From: Callaeas wilsoni
Taxonomy: Eukaryota > Chordata > Aves > Passeriformes > Callaeidae
Length of the DNA: 64,000 bases
Assembly (NCBI GenBank): GCA_013398955.1
Contig: VWPU01017479.1
Span: forward strand, 1-64,000
Reading direction: 5' to 3'
Positions 1-11,484 of this stretch are shown here, one piece after another. The notes beneath the pieces were generated by a model that saw nothing but the letters and a program-made list of their open reading frames with translations, had not been told where the DNA came from and did not search any database. A program made the position numbers and the translations under genes. Within the stretch, counting starts at the first letter, position 1; each line of letters starts with the position of its first letter.

Positions 1-317
1 GGGGCCGAGCGGCGGCGGGGCCGTGGGCCGGCGCCTCGGCCGAACTCTCGCTGGAGCCGCCGCTGCTGGGTTGCCGAGACATCCGCGATGTCAGCGGCGT
101 GCAGTACCTGGGCTCGGGGTACACCAAGGCGGTCTACAAGGCGGTCCTCAACCGCACGCTGGCCGTGGCCCTGAAGGCGGTGGACTTCGGCGGGCACGAC
201 ATCGCCCACTGCGTGCGGCAGTTCTCCGCCCTGGGGGACTGCTACCGCCTGGCCGCCTACAAGATCGTCAAAGAGATGATCCTGCTGCAGCGGCTGCGCC
301 ACGCCAACGTCCTGCAG
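1..317 (+). CDS. PKDCC: PKDCC coding exon 1 (partial): N-lobe of the kinase
   Basis: The reading frame uses codons starting at base 3 and runs open to the donor site (CAG|GTACGC) after base 317, ending in phase 0. It encodes residues 1-105 of the fragment. After an Ala/Gly/Pro-rich stretch comes the conserved block CRDIRDVSG, then the nucleotide-binding loop [10 protein letters not shown] (residues 36-45). The beta3 lysine is in VALKAVDF (Lys58, codon 174-176). An alpha-C-like helix, [15 protein letters not shown], follows and probably supplies the salt-bridge Glu. Asn50 sits in an NRT sequon. The exon is very GC- and CpG-rich and belongs to the 5' CpG island. The true start codon is upstream, so the GTG at 99 is an internal Val codon and not a start. 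The family assignment is firm because exons 2-7 continue the same protein. Confidence 0.93.
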
Positions 318-1115
318 GTACGCGGGTCTGGCCGCGGAGCCCCGCCGGGGCGGGTGGGTCGCGCTGCTTTTCTTAGTCCCGCCGCGGGCAACCTGTCGGA
401 GCTACCGCTGCCAGTGCCGGTGTGCGAGGGAAGCGGGCCGGGACCGTGCCACGGAACTCCCGAGAATTCACACACACACCCCCGTCCCTGGTTCCGTGGG
501 GAGCCGCACCCCCTTCGGCAGGCGCGGTCGCCGAGGCAGATGTCCCTGTCCCTGGCACGGCGGTTCCGTACCTCCTCTCCCCATTGCTTGTCCGCGGGAA
601 GCAGCGTCGATGGGCGCTTTCCGCTGGCAGCGGCCGGGCTCAGCCCCCGGCGACAAGTGAATCGCCCCGGCGGGGCGCGCCGGGCCCGGGGCGCGGCCGG
701 GAGCAGTGCGGGATGCGACGCGTTCCCGCTCCTGTCCGGCATCCCCCCGCGGCGGCCGGCCCTGCGGCTCGCGCTCTGATCCCGTTTCCTCCTAAACAAA
801 ACGAATACTGAGGTGAGGAAGGGGGCGAGGGGGAGGCTGAGGAAGGACTCGGAAATCCAAAAACACTCCCCGAATGCGGGAAATAAAGGCCGGCTTGAAT
901 GCAAGCGCCGCTGGCCCCGATGTCGCCGGAGAGAAGGCGGTGGCGGGGTCACCCCTGGCAGCCTCTGCTGGGACTCCCGGCGGGCTCAGCTGGATCCGCA
1001 CAGCCCCAGCACACGGGTCAGCCCGAGGGGGCTCACCCAGGACAGGCCGGGTGGGAGTCCTGCTGGCCGGTGCGCCGGCACCGCGGCACTTGCCAGAAGG
1101 GGCTGCATTGTAGGG
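1..1115. promoter_or_regulatory. CpG island over exon 1 and start of intron 1
   Basis: From base 1 to roughly 1,100 the sequence is visibly GC-rich with frequent CG dinucleotides, including many GGCGG, CGCC and GCGC runs. It then drops abruptly to ordinary AT-richer DNA near 1,110. This is the expected 3' shoulder of the CpG island promoter of a developmentally regulated gene. The transcription start site itself lies upstream of the window. The boundary was judged by eye, not computed. Confidence 0.75.
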
Positions 1116-1433
1116 CTGTTACACATCAGCATGAATCTCAGCGGGTCCATTTGGATGTAAATGCTGGTATGGAAATTCCTATTGCGTTTCGCATAGCATG
1201 AGCGTTGCAGTAGAATAAAAAATGAACGTTAGACCAGACGGTCTCACAGTAGGTGCTTTTTGAACTGAACCGGGTAAAGGAGTTTTGTGTTTCTTCTTCA
1301 GCAGCTGCAGCAGGGGTACCAGCTCCCCCACGAGAGCTTCAGATCCCAGCGATCAAAGCTCTCGAGTTTCATATACTGTTCAAAGCAAGGCTAGTCATGA
1401 TTTATCCACGACAAGAAAATAGATATTAACCAA

Positions 1434-1715
1434 CCTTCCTTCCTTCCTTCCTCCGTTCCTCTCTTCCTTCCTTCCTTCCTCCGTTCCTCTCTTCCTTCCT
1501 TCCTTCCTCCGTTCCTCTCTTCCTTCCTTCCTTCCTCCGTTCCTCTCTTCCTTCCTTCCTTCCTCCGTTCCTCTCTTCCTTCCTTCCTTCCTCCGTTCCT
1601 CTCTTCCTTCCTTCCTTCCTCCGTTCCTCTCTTCCTTCCTTCCTTCCTCCGTTCCTCTCTTCCTTCCTTCCTTCCTCCGTTCCTCTCTTCCTTCCTTCCT
1701 TCCTTCCGTCCTTCC
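1434..1715 (+). repeat. 28-bp homopyrimidine minisatellite
   Basis: A 28-bp unit built from four CTTC steps followed by CTCC, GTTC and CTCT repeats head to tail. The diagnostic CCGTTCC word starts at 1453, 1481, 1509, 1537, 1565, 1593, 1621, 1649 and 1677, exactly 28 bases apart, giving nine copies plus degenerate ends. The copies look identical. The + strand is almost wholly pyrimidine (one G per unit). It lies in intron 1 about 1.1 kb after exon 1. The open frame on the minus strand here (KEGRKEE-type repeats) only reflects the repeat and is not a gene. Confidence 0.97.
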
Positions 1716-3029
1716 TTTCCTCTGTGGGGCCAGGTCTAACTATAATGCGCACAGGGAGAACAACATCTTGCAAACCACAAAAACCTGTGCTCCTAGGAAG
1801 GCTATTAGTTGCTCCTCTTAACGCTGTGATGAATTCTTTTTGGAAAAGCCATGCTTGGGTGCAGCCATCCTTACTGGTTGCTCTGAGAGAATTTTGTTTC
1901 CCCCTCGAGATTGTTTTTGCTTTGTTTTTTTCTCAGTATGAGCGAGTTGGCCAGTGTTCTTTGAAGTTGAGTCATTTTGGTAGGCACTAGCGTTTCTTTC
2001 CCGTGTTACTCGTATGTAGCTTTATTCACTGGAAGGATTATTTTGGCATTAATTTGGAGCCATCCCTCTCATAAAAAGGAAGTGGGATGCGCTGCCTGTC
2101 CCCGCAGGTGCGGGCGAGGGGCGTCTGGCAGCGCTGCCGAAGTTGACCGGCGCCCCGCTTCCCCCCAGAGCAAACCTTGGAGGAGCCGCAGGAATTCACT
2201 GCTCCGGTCCGGGATGTCAGGTGGGCTCTGAAGGGGGAAGCGCAGGCGAGATGCGGGGTGTCCCATGGCGGGGGGGCCGGGACAGGAGCAGCTGGAGGAT
2301 GAGCAGGCACTTCCACCAGCGCCAGGAGAAACACGCCCAGCCTCCGTGCTGGGAAAATGCTCTCATGGGCAAAAACCCCGTCTGTTAGGGCTTCGTATTT
2401 ACATGCCACCCCATTTAAAAATAGATTACACTTAAATCAGAAACATGTTTGCAGATTCGTTCCGATTTTGTCATTGTGTCTTCTTTTGCCTGCCCTCCTG
2501 CTGCATCAGCCCCAGCTGTGCTGCCAGGCCAGGAGAGGAGACCCCGCGGGCCCGGACGTCACCCCGCTTTGTTGTTTAACACACCGCGTTGTAGGGGCGC
2601 ACACGGCGGCCTGAGTGAGGGCCAAACGTGTGATAAGGCATCCCCTTGAAAGGAGACTGTAAATATCGACCTCAGGGCGCTGTCTGGGCACTGTGGGGAC
2701 AGCGCTGTGGGCCAGGAGCAGTCTGCAGTGTCATGCAGGAGTTGTACAACCGATGCGGAAAACGGGCACCGGCGAACAACATGAAATACATCGATTACAC
2801 CTCTTAAAATCTCAGACAGGACATGATCGGCTGACTTCATAATTTTTAACCTGTTCTCAGCAAAAGCCGGCCCTGGGCTTAGAATTCACTGTCCAGGGTT
2901 TGCTGCCGAAGCAGAGGAATCAGTTCAAAAGGCAGCGTCTCCTCCTTCCTCTGGCTTTTGACAGGAGCTTCAGTTCCCATTGGAGCAGGAGGACCGCACT
3001 GGCTACAGACACCAAAGGCACGACACCAC

Positions 3030-3490
3030 ATCTGCTGGGCCGGCGAGGCCCGGGAGCTTTCCTCCCTTTGCTTCTTACCTCGGTTTTGCTCCTTTCCCCC
3101 GCTCCCCGGCGGCTCCCGGCATACCCAAATACGAGCCGGCTGCTATAAATAGCAGGAAGGACGTGCCACCCTCCTGTCACCCTGCCGTGCAGGGGGAGGG
3201 CAGAGCTGGCGGGCAGCCCCGGCTGGGGCAGGCGGGGGAACCGGGAGGGATTGGGCAGGGCGGCGGCACCCACCGGGTCGCCCCTCCGGCGACCGCCCGG
3301 GGCTGGAGGCGAAGCGGGGCCGCTTGAGGCGAGCGGGAGCTCTTCCTCCGCCGCCCCATGCCGCGGGCTTGGGAAGGAGCGAGCCCGGGGACGCATCCAC
3401 GCAGGCGGCCGGCAGCTGCCCAGCCTCAGCTGGAAACCTCCCGGCCGCTCCCGAGCATCCCCGGCCCCGGTCAGGGAGTGGTGGCGGTGA
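3030..3490. promoter_or_regulatory. Second CpG-rich patch with TATA element in intron 1
   Basis: This GC- and CpG-rich segment is set in ordinary intronic DNA 2 kb downstream of the 5' island. It contains GGCGGCGG, CCGGCC and GCGGGGCCGC runs and a near-symmetrical TATA element, TGCTATAAATAGCA, at 3141-3154 that reads as TATAAATA on + and TATTTATA on -. It could be an alternative promoter or an intragenic CpG island, or simply a GC-rich remnant. No splice-linked first exon can be shown from sequence alone. Confidence 0.4.
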
Positions 3491-3669
3491 GTGCGTTCAT
3501 GAGTTTCTTTTGCTGAAAATAAAGTTTCATGTCGATTCAGTCCTAGGAAAGGGGGTTTTCCTGTAAATCTCTGGCAGCTGACAGCCTGAAGTGTAGTTTG
3601 TAAGATAACAGGCTTGTTCTTTACTGTCTCAGCAGTTCTCATTCTGGCCTGTCTCTTGTCAAAATCAGC

Positions 3670-3691
3670 TTTTTTTTTTTTTTTTTTTTTT
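3670..3691 (+). repeat. Poly-T tract
   Basis: An uninterrupted run of 22 T residues in intron 1. No recognisable retroposon body flanks it on either side, so it is called only a homopolymer. It is also the source of the lysine run in the overlapping long minus-strand open frame. Confidence 0.95.
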
Positions 3692-6600
3692 GCCATCCTT
3701 TTAAATATACTTGATTGTTGTACAATATATGATAGAGGGGGAAAGAGCTCTTTCCAGAAAGTACCCGTGCCTTCAGACAACATGCTGACATATCCACCGT
3801 GCCCTCCGCCTGGGGAAGGAGCCAGATGTGTCAGCTCTGGCAGATGTGGTGAATCAAGTCTAGCAAAAGAAACACGGAAAACCAGCAAGAGGGAGAGTGG
3901 TTCCACATTAGCCAATGCTGAGGCGAAGGCAGCTTTCCTTCCTGTTTTTATTTCCATGCTCTGCCCGTCACTTGCAGGATTGCACGAAGGGCCAGCGCTG
4001 GGCCATCGCCCCCTCTTGCCCCCGCCGTCTGGGGCTGCCCGAGGCTCCCTAGGGCGGCAGCCGCTGAGAAGGGCAGGTGCAGGCTGCAGTGGAAATATAT
4101 TTGCTTTGGAGTGGCGAAGAGAGGGGTAGTTCATTAAAGTTGATTTTATAATGAAGGGCACCGGGGAAGAGGGGGAACTGGGTCACTGATTTATTGTAAC
4201 AGAGGATTTAGCGGCCCGCTAATTGCTTTGCAGTCGCTCCGTGTCAAATACAGTGCCCGATGTCTTCCTTTCACTCCGTGCTGCTGATTTTTTTTCTTGC
4301 AGAGTTCAAATGCTGCTGTCTGAATCCTAGCTTTCTGTGCATTTTAGTGGGGAAGATGATTTAATGTGCTTTAATTCCTCCCTGCCCATATTTGAGGAAG
4401 AAAAGAAAATCAAACCATTTGCAGTTAATTTCAAACAACGAGGACAATTGTAGTGTCACAAAGGCAATGTTTGATTTACTGTAATAATGTAATTATAGCC
4501 CTGGAGTATCAGAATTAAGGGTGGTGCCATTCTTTCTTCGTTTGCATTGCTGAAGAGAAGGGAGGGAAGGTCTGAAACTGCAGACGTTTGGAAAAGTGCA
4601 AGCTTATTTCTGTGACAGCAATTTATCAGCACTTCCAGTGTGAGTTCACAATGATTCATTTAAGAAGGAGCTACCGCTTTCTTAAAAACACACACAAAAG
4701 CTCAGGGAAAAAGGGTTGTCTTTGTCTGACGCTGATGGAAGACGCTAGCTGCTAACAGCACCAATAGCTTGCTGGCTGCCCAGACAAGGCCGGTTGATTC
4801 GGCTTATTTAGCTGTAGTGTGAAGTTAAAATGTGTAGATGAAATATTGAGATGGTACCCACACTAGAAAAGTCACCATACAAATATCAAAACGGTTTCTG
4901 TATGAATTGGTTCAGTTAGCTCTGTTGTATTTGTAACTGATTTTTTAAAGATGGTCGTGATTACAGGGAGAATATTTGTCTCTTGCAAAATTAATTGATT
5001 AAAATAGACTGCAAATAATGCATCACTTACTGCTGACAAGTAGACTTAAGATGTGCTAGCCGATAACAATATTTTTAAATACCTATTTTTAAACAGGATT
5101 TTCTTTTCTTTATATGTGATAATTAAGAGATTTTTTTACCCTAATGGTTTCCCTATACATATGCATAGCCAACAGGATAGGGCAGTTTTAATTTTAATGT
5201 GAGAATTAAAAAGATAAAGCTTTGTATATGGTTTGCTTATTCCAGGTAGAAGTAGACAATCTTTCCAAGTCTGAAGAAAGTCAATATACAATTAATTTCC
5301 AGTGCAAACTTATTTGCATAGGGATTGTATGGACTCTTGAAGGTCTGGTCCTTCACCATCCTTTTTGCAGGAATCCACCGTTGTTTTCACAGAAGGCGGG
5401 GGGAAGGGGAGATTGTGCTGTAGTGGAAACAGCTACTCAGGGACCTCTTCCCTGTTGCCAGCGGGTGGGCATTGAATCCCTTTTGTGGTGGCAGTGGTGC
5501 AGGATTCCCAGCAACAAGTCTTATCCGTGTCTGGCTGGAGTCTGGCCATGAGAAGTCTAGGAACTACTGACCTGAGAAAAGTACTGCAATTGCTGATAGC
5601 AGCTGGTGGATGTCTATATGGAGAATTTGCCATTCTTAATTTTTGGGTGGGGCAGCAGAGGTTCCTGGCTCTTGGGGATCGAACCTTTCAAAACCAAGTA
5701 CCTAATGAAAATTAACTTTTGAGGCTGGGGCTGGATGGGCTCTGACTATGCACCTCAGATACAGGATTGCTGCATTTAGGAAGGTCATGTTAGACTGGGA
5801 GTGTTTTCTAATGTCATTCTAAATTACCTCAGTTGAGCTACTCTTGGGACAGGTTTGTTAAAGATGAATGAGGCCACCACGTGGGCAAGACTAGGCCAAT
5901 AGTGGCTGTTTAACTAGCCTTGGGCTCAGAGGAACCTCAGTTCCCAGCCGGATGAGCCTGCCATATCTTGTCAGTGGGAGAGGAGGCTGGGCACCTCTTG
6001 CTGGCCACCTCCTTCCTCTGGAAATTGCTGCCACCATCACTGTCTGGTGAGCGGTGATGAAGTGGCTTCTTTGTCCCAGTCAATCCATCGCTTGTCATTA
6101 TTGCAAGTGCACCTTGAAGGAGATGAGGCACCTAAATCTCTTGGGCACCCTTCGAGATGGTTAGTGGTGGTCGACACAAGGTGTTGGGGATGGACATTTA
6201 TGTGGTGAGAGAAAAAAGCAGGCACTGCCACCTACTGATGGCTCAGCAGAGACAGCCCGCTGCTGCTAACAGATGTCCCCACAGCCCCAAGGAGCTCGGG
6301 CTGGAGTGGAGAAGGGCAGGGAGAGCAGACAGATGCGGTTTGGCGAGGAAAGAAGAATTACACAAAGTGCTTCTTTATTGTGAGACTGCTTCCCAAAAGG
6401 CCCAGATGTTATCCTGCACTTTTAAGAGTGAAGAAAGGATCTGTTAACAAGAACTCCAGAGCTGCTGGAAGCATAGAGCTGATACGATTGTGAACCCACT
6501 CTTAACTGTTCCTGTCCCTGTAAGGCAAGCTGCACATCTTGATGCTGAAGTCGCCAAACAGTATTTTTTTCCCATTGAATTCCCTGGGATGGCAGAGGCT

Positions 6601-7152
6601 GTTCAGCTTGCAAAGCTGCTGGCAGGAATGACTTTCCATACGGCACATGTCATCACGTAAGTTAGAAGGGCTATGTTGTCCCTCCTTTTGAAAGTAGCAT
6701 TCATAAAACTAATCCCAGTCATTTACTGAATGATTTCTATGGTTGCTTCTCAGTTTTATGTGCCACGTAAATCATTCCAGAAGACTGGTTTGAATTTCTG
6801 CCTCCTTTATGGGAGTTGATGACTTTCAACCTCATCCAGTTTCTTTGAGGAGAGCCCAGCACTGCTTCTTCTGCTGGTGGCTTGGAGAAATCAGTGGTCA
6901 CCACAGGATGCTGTGGGTATGATGAAGTTCTCCCTTGCTGCTTGCTTTTTTCATAGGAGCAACAGTGACTGAACAAGGCCATTCCGGGCTGTCAGCATCC
7001 TGGCCTGGAATTAGTTGTGACCAGGAGAGAATTGCAAGGGGAAGCACATGTTTTTTATAACTTATCCTTTCATTCCCCCTGCTCCTCAGTGTGGGATAGC
7101 TAGGTGAATCTCTTCACCCTGGTATCCAGTGATAAGACATGTGGGAATTGTT

Positions 7153-7362
7153 CAAAGCTGCACTAGGGAGGGTTGAGACCTGACATTAAGAAGGATGGTC
7201 AAACACTGGAGCAGGCTTGCTCGAGAGGTGGTCAAAGCCCCAAGCCCGTCAGTGTTAAGGAGGTGTTTGAACAATGCCCTCAATAACATCCTTTAACTTT
7301 TGGTCAGCCCTGAAATGGTCAGGAAGTTGGACTAGATGATCATTTCCTGTCCCTTCCAACTG
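7153..7362 (+). mobile_element. CR1 LINE 3'-end fragment
   Basis: The segment follows the usual CR1 3' region. It opens with a TTCAAAGCTGCACTAGGGAG block, continues with an ACTGGAGCAGGCTTGCTCGAG block, and ends with GTTGGACTAGATGATC followed by CCCTTCCAAC. This layout is diagnostic of avian and reptilian CR1 non-LTR retrotransposons. The copy is 5'-truncated and diverged. Only untranslated 3' sequence and the very end of the element remain, so it has no coding capacity. Confidence 0.85.
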
Positions 7363-9179
7363 ACCAACCAAAATATCCTTCCCAATCCTACCCTTGAATT
7401 GGATGACTGTGGGCCTTTTGCACATGCTCTGTCTTCTAGTTGCAGCCGTGTTCGGGAAGGGCAGGCAGGGATGTGGTGGTTGGCCAGGGAGGAGGAAAGG
7501 ACCCCTGGAAGGGTACACCAGGGCTGGCATAGCTCTGCTCCTCTGTGTTTCTGCTCTCTGCATGGACGCAGTGTTGGTGGATTCAGGCACCAGCTTGGGC
7601 TGTGCTTGAAAGTGTTGCAGGCCTGGTTTGTGAAGTGTCTGTGTCAAATGTGCAAGCTGGGCTTTTTTGAAAGATGTTTTTTATGGATTTTTGCATCAAC
7701 ACAGTCATCTGATGGTCCAGGTAGATGCCCCATGACCATGACATCCAACTTCTGTTGCCATTTTTCATTTGAGTGAAAAGCCATGAAAAGCTTGACAAGC
7801 ACTAGTTCTCACAGGCACTGTGCAAATACTAATATTGACTCTAAACTAATTTTAAAGGACTTGTTATTTTTCATCACAGTCAGCTGAACAGCTCAGTTTA
7901 GGTAATAGACACCAAATACGGGTATTTTGTATGGTTTTAGGCCAAATTTGGCACAACTTAGTTTGGAAAAGACTTGCCTTTTTCTTGGACTATGTAGGTG
8001 CAGATAGACTCTAAGCTTATTTTAAAGCTTGCCATGATAAAGTTCAAAATGATATGACTCATACCTAAGAAAGAAAAATTATACAGATGGATTTATTGTA
8101 ATGAATCCAATACAAGCTTTTCTGAACGTGTGATGCACAGAGGTTATTTGACATTTTTGTAATGCAAAATCATGTCATGACAAAGGGTTAAACTTGTGGT
8201 GCAGTGGAACTGAATGCCATGGCTGTGGGTGGAGGTCAGGGGAGCTTCTGATCTGGCTATTTACAAGATAATGAACTATGCCTCCAGTGATATCAGCCTG
8301 TTTCCATTGAAATCATGGTTGTATGAGTAATCCGTTTGTCTTCACTGGAAGGCTTTACAAGAGTAGGCTGCTTGTGTGACTAAATATTTGCAGGGTTGGG
8401 CTTTGAGCTTGTGCAGTGCAATGCAAATTCAAAGTGCTGTAAATGTTTTTAGTAGAAGAATTTTCCACTTCAGATTATAAGGAAAGCAGGGAGAGTAAAA
8501 GGGAGATAACGTTACTAAATCATAAGATTATAGCCAAAGTAATATGTGTCAGAGCAGCAGGTATGTATGGATATGTATACACACATATACATCTAAAATA
8601 TATGGAGATATCTGTGGGCCTTTATGGATATAGCAACAGATATGGGTAAATGCACATAGTGTCTGTTTCTGAGTACTATATTCCAATTTTTCTCTTAATG
8701 AAAATGTTTAGTAACATGTTTAGTAACAGTGCCAGGAATGAGGTTCTTGTACCTTTTAGGTCTTCTGGAGTTTAGTGCTAATCGTAATATTACATTTATA
8801 AATAAAGCCTAGGCAGAACTGTGAATTTAGAGTTTAATATTAGATTTACCCACTACTTGGTCTCAGTTCCAAAATCCAGCAGCAGACAAAATCCTGCCTT
8901 CACAGCTGTCAGCACACAGTTTGGGTCCCACTCTCAGAAGTTTCCGCATGCTGCTGGGGATGCTCTGTGTGAGACTTTTTCCAGTGGAACTCAGCACTTT
9001 GCAGAGCTTGACTGCTAGATTTCAATGGGAGAAAATCAATTTACTTCTCGTGTGCCATCTTGATATATTCTATAGCAGGAAAGTTGGCATTGGATTGATC
9101 TTTAGTAAATTTAGGCATTGAGTTCTCTGCATTTTCCAGATTCCCTGCATGTTACAAGTTTGTATGTGCTTGTGGCCTG

Positions 9180-9370
9180 ATTGGCAAGATATAAAAATAT
9201 TTTAATATTTATTTTAAAAATATATAAAACATTTTAAAATATAGATACAAATATCAGGTATATACGTTAGATATCAGAACGGGCATATACATATATGTCA
9301 TATACATAAAAATATATGTGCTTGTGTGCATATATGTGTATATTTTTATATATATATCTATATACCATCA
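9180..9370. repeat. AT-rich low-complexity tract
   Basis: A stretch dominated by TATATA, ATATAT and AAAATAT words with short TGTGTATAT interruptions, inside intron 1. It looks like a decayed (TA)n/(TATG)n microsatellite. No gene or regulatory role is evident. Confidence 0.8.
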
Positions 9371-11470
9371 ACAATGAAGAAAAATTTTTAAAACACAAGT
9401 GATTAATAAATGTTGAAGTAACAGAAATGTCTCAAGTCATGTATTGGTAAATTGTAGCTGTATCAGGCTGTGCTGGGAATTTCTGCTCTTGCAGGGATGG
9501 ACTATCTGAGTGCTTCAAGGATGAAAGGTGAATCCAAGGACTGGTTGCCCAAAAATATTACATTAAATTAGCAATAAAGTAGCAAGAGCTGCTAAAATAC
9601 ACTGTTGTGGTTTTGAAACATTGCAGCTCAAGCAAATGGCTCATCAAAAGGCCAGTAGGAGCTTTTTATTTCCCCCGGGCACCGAAACACAAAATACAAT
9701 CTCGACACAACCAGTTTTGATTAAGCAACTCTGTGTCCATGTATTTCTGAAAAGAAAGGCTGTGTCAAGTGTTGACTACTGTCACTCTTCGTACATGTGA
9801 GAATGTATTTCATTGCACTTCTCTATTGTGGGCAGCAGTTGGGTCCTACTGTAGTCAAAATTAAAAGAGAATAGCAGTCCAAATTGAAAGAGAAGAGAGT
9901 TAGGTTTCTGAAATTTACTTCTGGTGTAATGCAGTTGAGCCTGTCACTTATATTACAGCTGGTAGCAGTGTGCTTGATGTTCACATTCCAGGACTCACAG
10001 GAATCTCATGTTCATTAAAGAAAAAAGGGGGAAATTGCCAGTTTTTGTGGTTGTAGAGAAAGAAGAATATTCACGATGTGTTGTAATTTTTAGGGAAATG
10101 GTATGATCTGTACAGGGGCATTTTGCCCTCCAGCAATCCTGCCACAGCCCGGCAGCAGAGCTGAGCTGAGCCAGCTGAGCTCCAGCTGGGGAAAGTGGCT
10201 GGAGGCCTGTTTAGAAAAGGTATGTCCTACTGTTTGTGACTGAGCAACCTCCATAAAGGAAATGTAGCACTTTGGCAATGGTTGTGGTTTGACATTTATT
10301 TTTCTCAAAGTCCAGCCAGGGTGTCTACACCAATGCAGGAGGGCTCATCGTTCGCACAGACTTACCCTGCTGATGACGGCTTAATAAGCTGCTTTATTTT
10401 GTGTTTTTATTCAGTAAGCTTGTTGGCTTTTGTGTAGAGGCTGACCTCTGCTTTTGCCCTCCGCTGCTGCCCCAGCTCCTCTGAAAGGGGCACCTCTGTC
10501 CCCATAATTTGTAGTAAAAGGGAGTTGTAAAGGGAGGTGAACTGGCTGGCTGTAGGGACACGGGCTCCTACAATGCAATATAACTTTCACAGGGGCCGAC
10601 CCTGTATGCCCAGCGTGCCTCAAAACTGTTGGGAGTCAGTGGGAATTTTGGGTGCAGAAACACTAATACAGGACTGAGCCTTTACGACCAAGAAAATCCA
10701 AACGGCGAGGGAATAATTTGGTAAACGGGGCTACTCGAAAGAAATGAATTATGACACATGATGTGAGAACAGGTCAACATTTCGTATCTGGCATACATTT
10801 TTCTAAACAGACAGGAAGGCATCCCAGTATTGTGACTGTTTGCTATTAGATTCTACACAAAAATATATTGGGGTGGCATTTAAATGCAGTGACTCGACAT
10901 AGCAAAAAGATGTGGGGTTGTATTTCTTTCCATTCATTTAATTGGAACCATACTGAAAAAGCGTATGAAAACCATCACTCTTCAATATGTCTGAAGTGTA
11001 GCTTTGTGACGCTGAGAATGATGTCCAACCTAATAGAATTTCAGAGAGAGGAGATATTTTGGCTCATCTTTTGCTTCCAGCTATATTCAGTTTCCCCGTG
11101 TGGTTATTTTTCTTGTTATTGTATGCACCAGCTATCTGTTTCTTACTTCACTGTCTGGGAATACAAACCATTCTGTCTCATTTCTGACCTTAAAATGGAT
11201 TGGACAAAAACAAAAGGAAGTTAAAAAAAAATGTTTTGGGTAGTACCCTTGTACTTGTTTCTTGTGTTGTGTAAGTCAGCTTTTTAAACGAAAGGGCTCA
11301 ATATTGCTGCCTGGGAATATTTTGCATCTATATATATTCTGTATTTTGTAACATCTGTGTGCTGGGTGGTGGTTCATCAGGAGAGGATGAATGTAACCAT
11401 TTCAGATGCTTAACTGGCTATTGGGGCTTGCCCAGTTTGTAATCATGGTAATTGCACATACAAATATGGC

Positions 11471-11484
11471 CATGTAATTACATG
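11471..11484. promoter_or_regulatory. Perfect 14-bp palindrome around TAATTA
   Basis: CATGTAATTACATG is its own reverse complement and centres on the homeodomain core TAATTA. It lies in a non-repetitive stretch (about 11,400-11,580) that also carries AATTGCACAT, TTTGCATTTAG and ATAAATGCAT words. The palindrome is directly seen. A role as a homeodomain-dimer site or enhancer is inference. Confidence 0.35.

Noticed and set aside
99..779. Open frame from a GTG at 99 running into intron 1
   Set aside because: The real coding part ends at the donor at 317. The GTG is an internal Val codon, and sequence after 317 is intron read-through.
1426..1773. 115-codon minus-strand frame with Lys/Glu/Arg/Gly repeats
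   Set aside because: It is simply the translation of the 28-bp minisatellite, which stays open because the repeat contains no stop on that strand.
2920..4161. 413-codon open frame on the minus strand
   Set aside because: It lies across a CpG-rich patch with few stop codons and includes a poly-Lys run from the poly-T tract. It is low in complexity and has no recognisable domain, so it is most likely a chance frame in intron 1. It is mentioned under the alternative-promoter finding.
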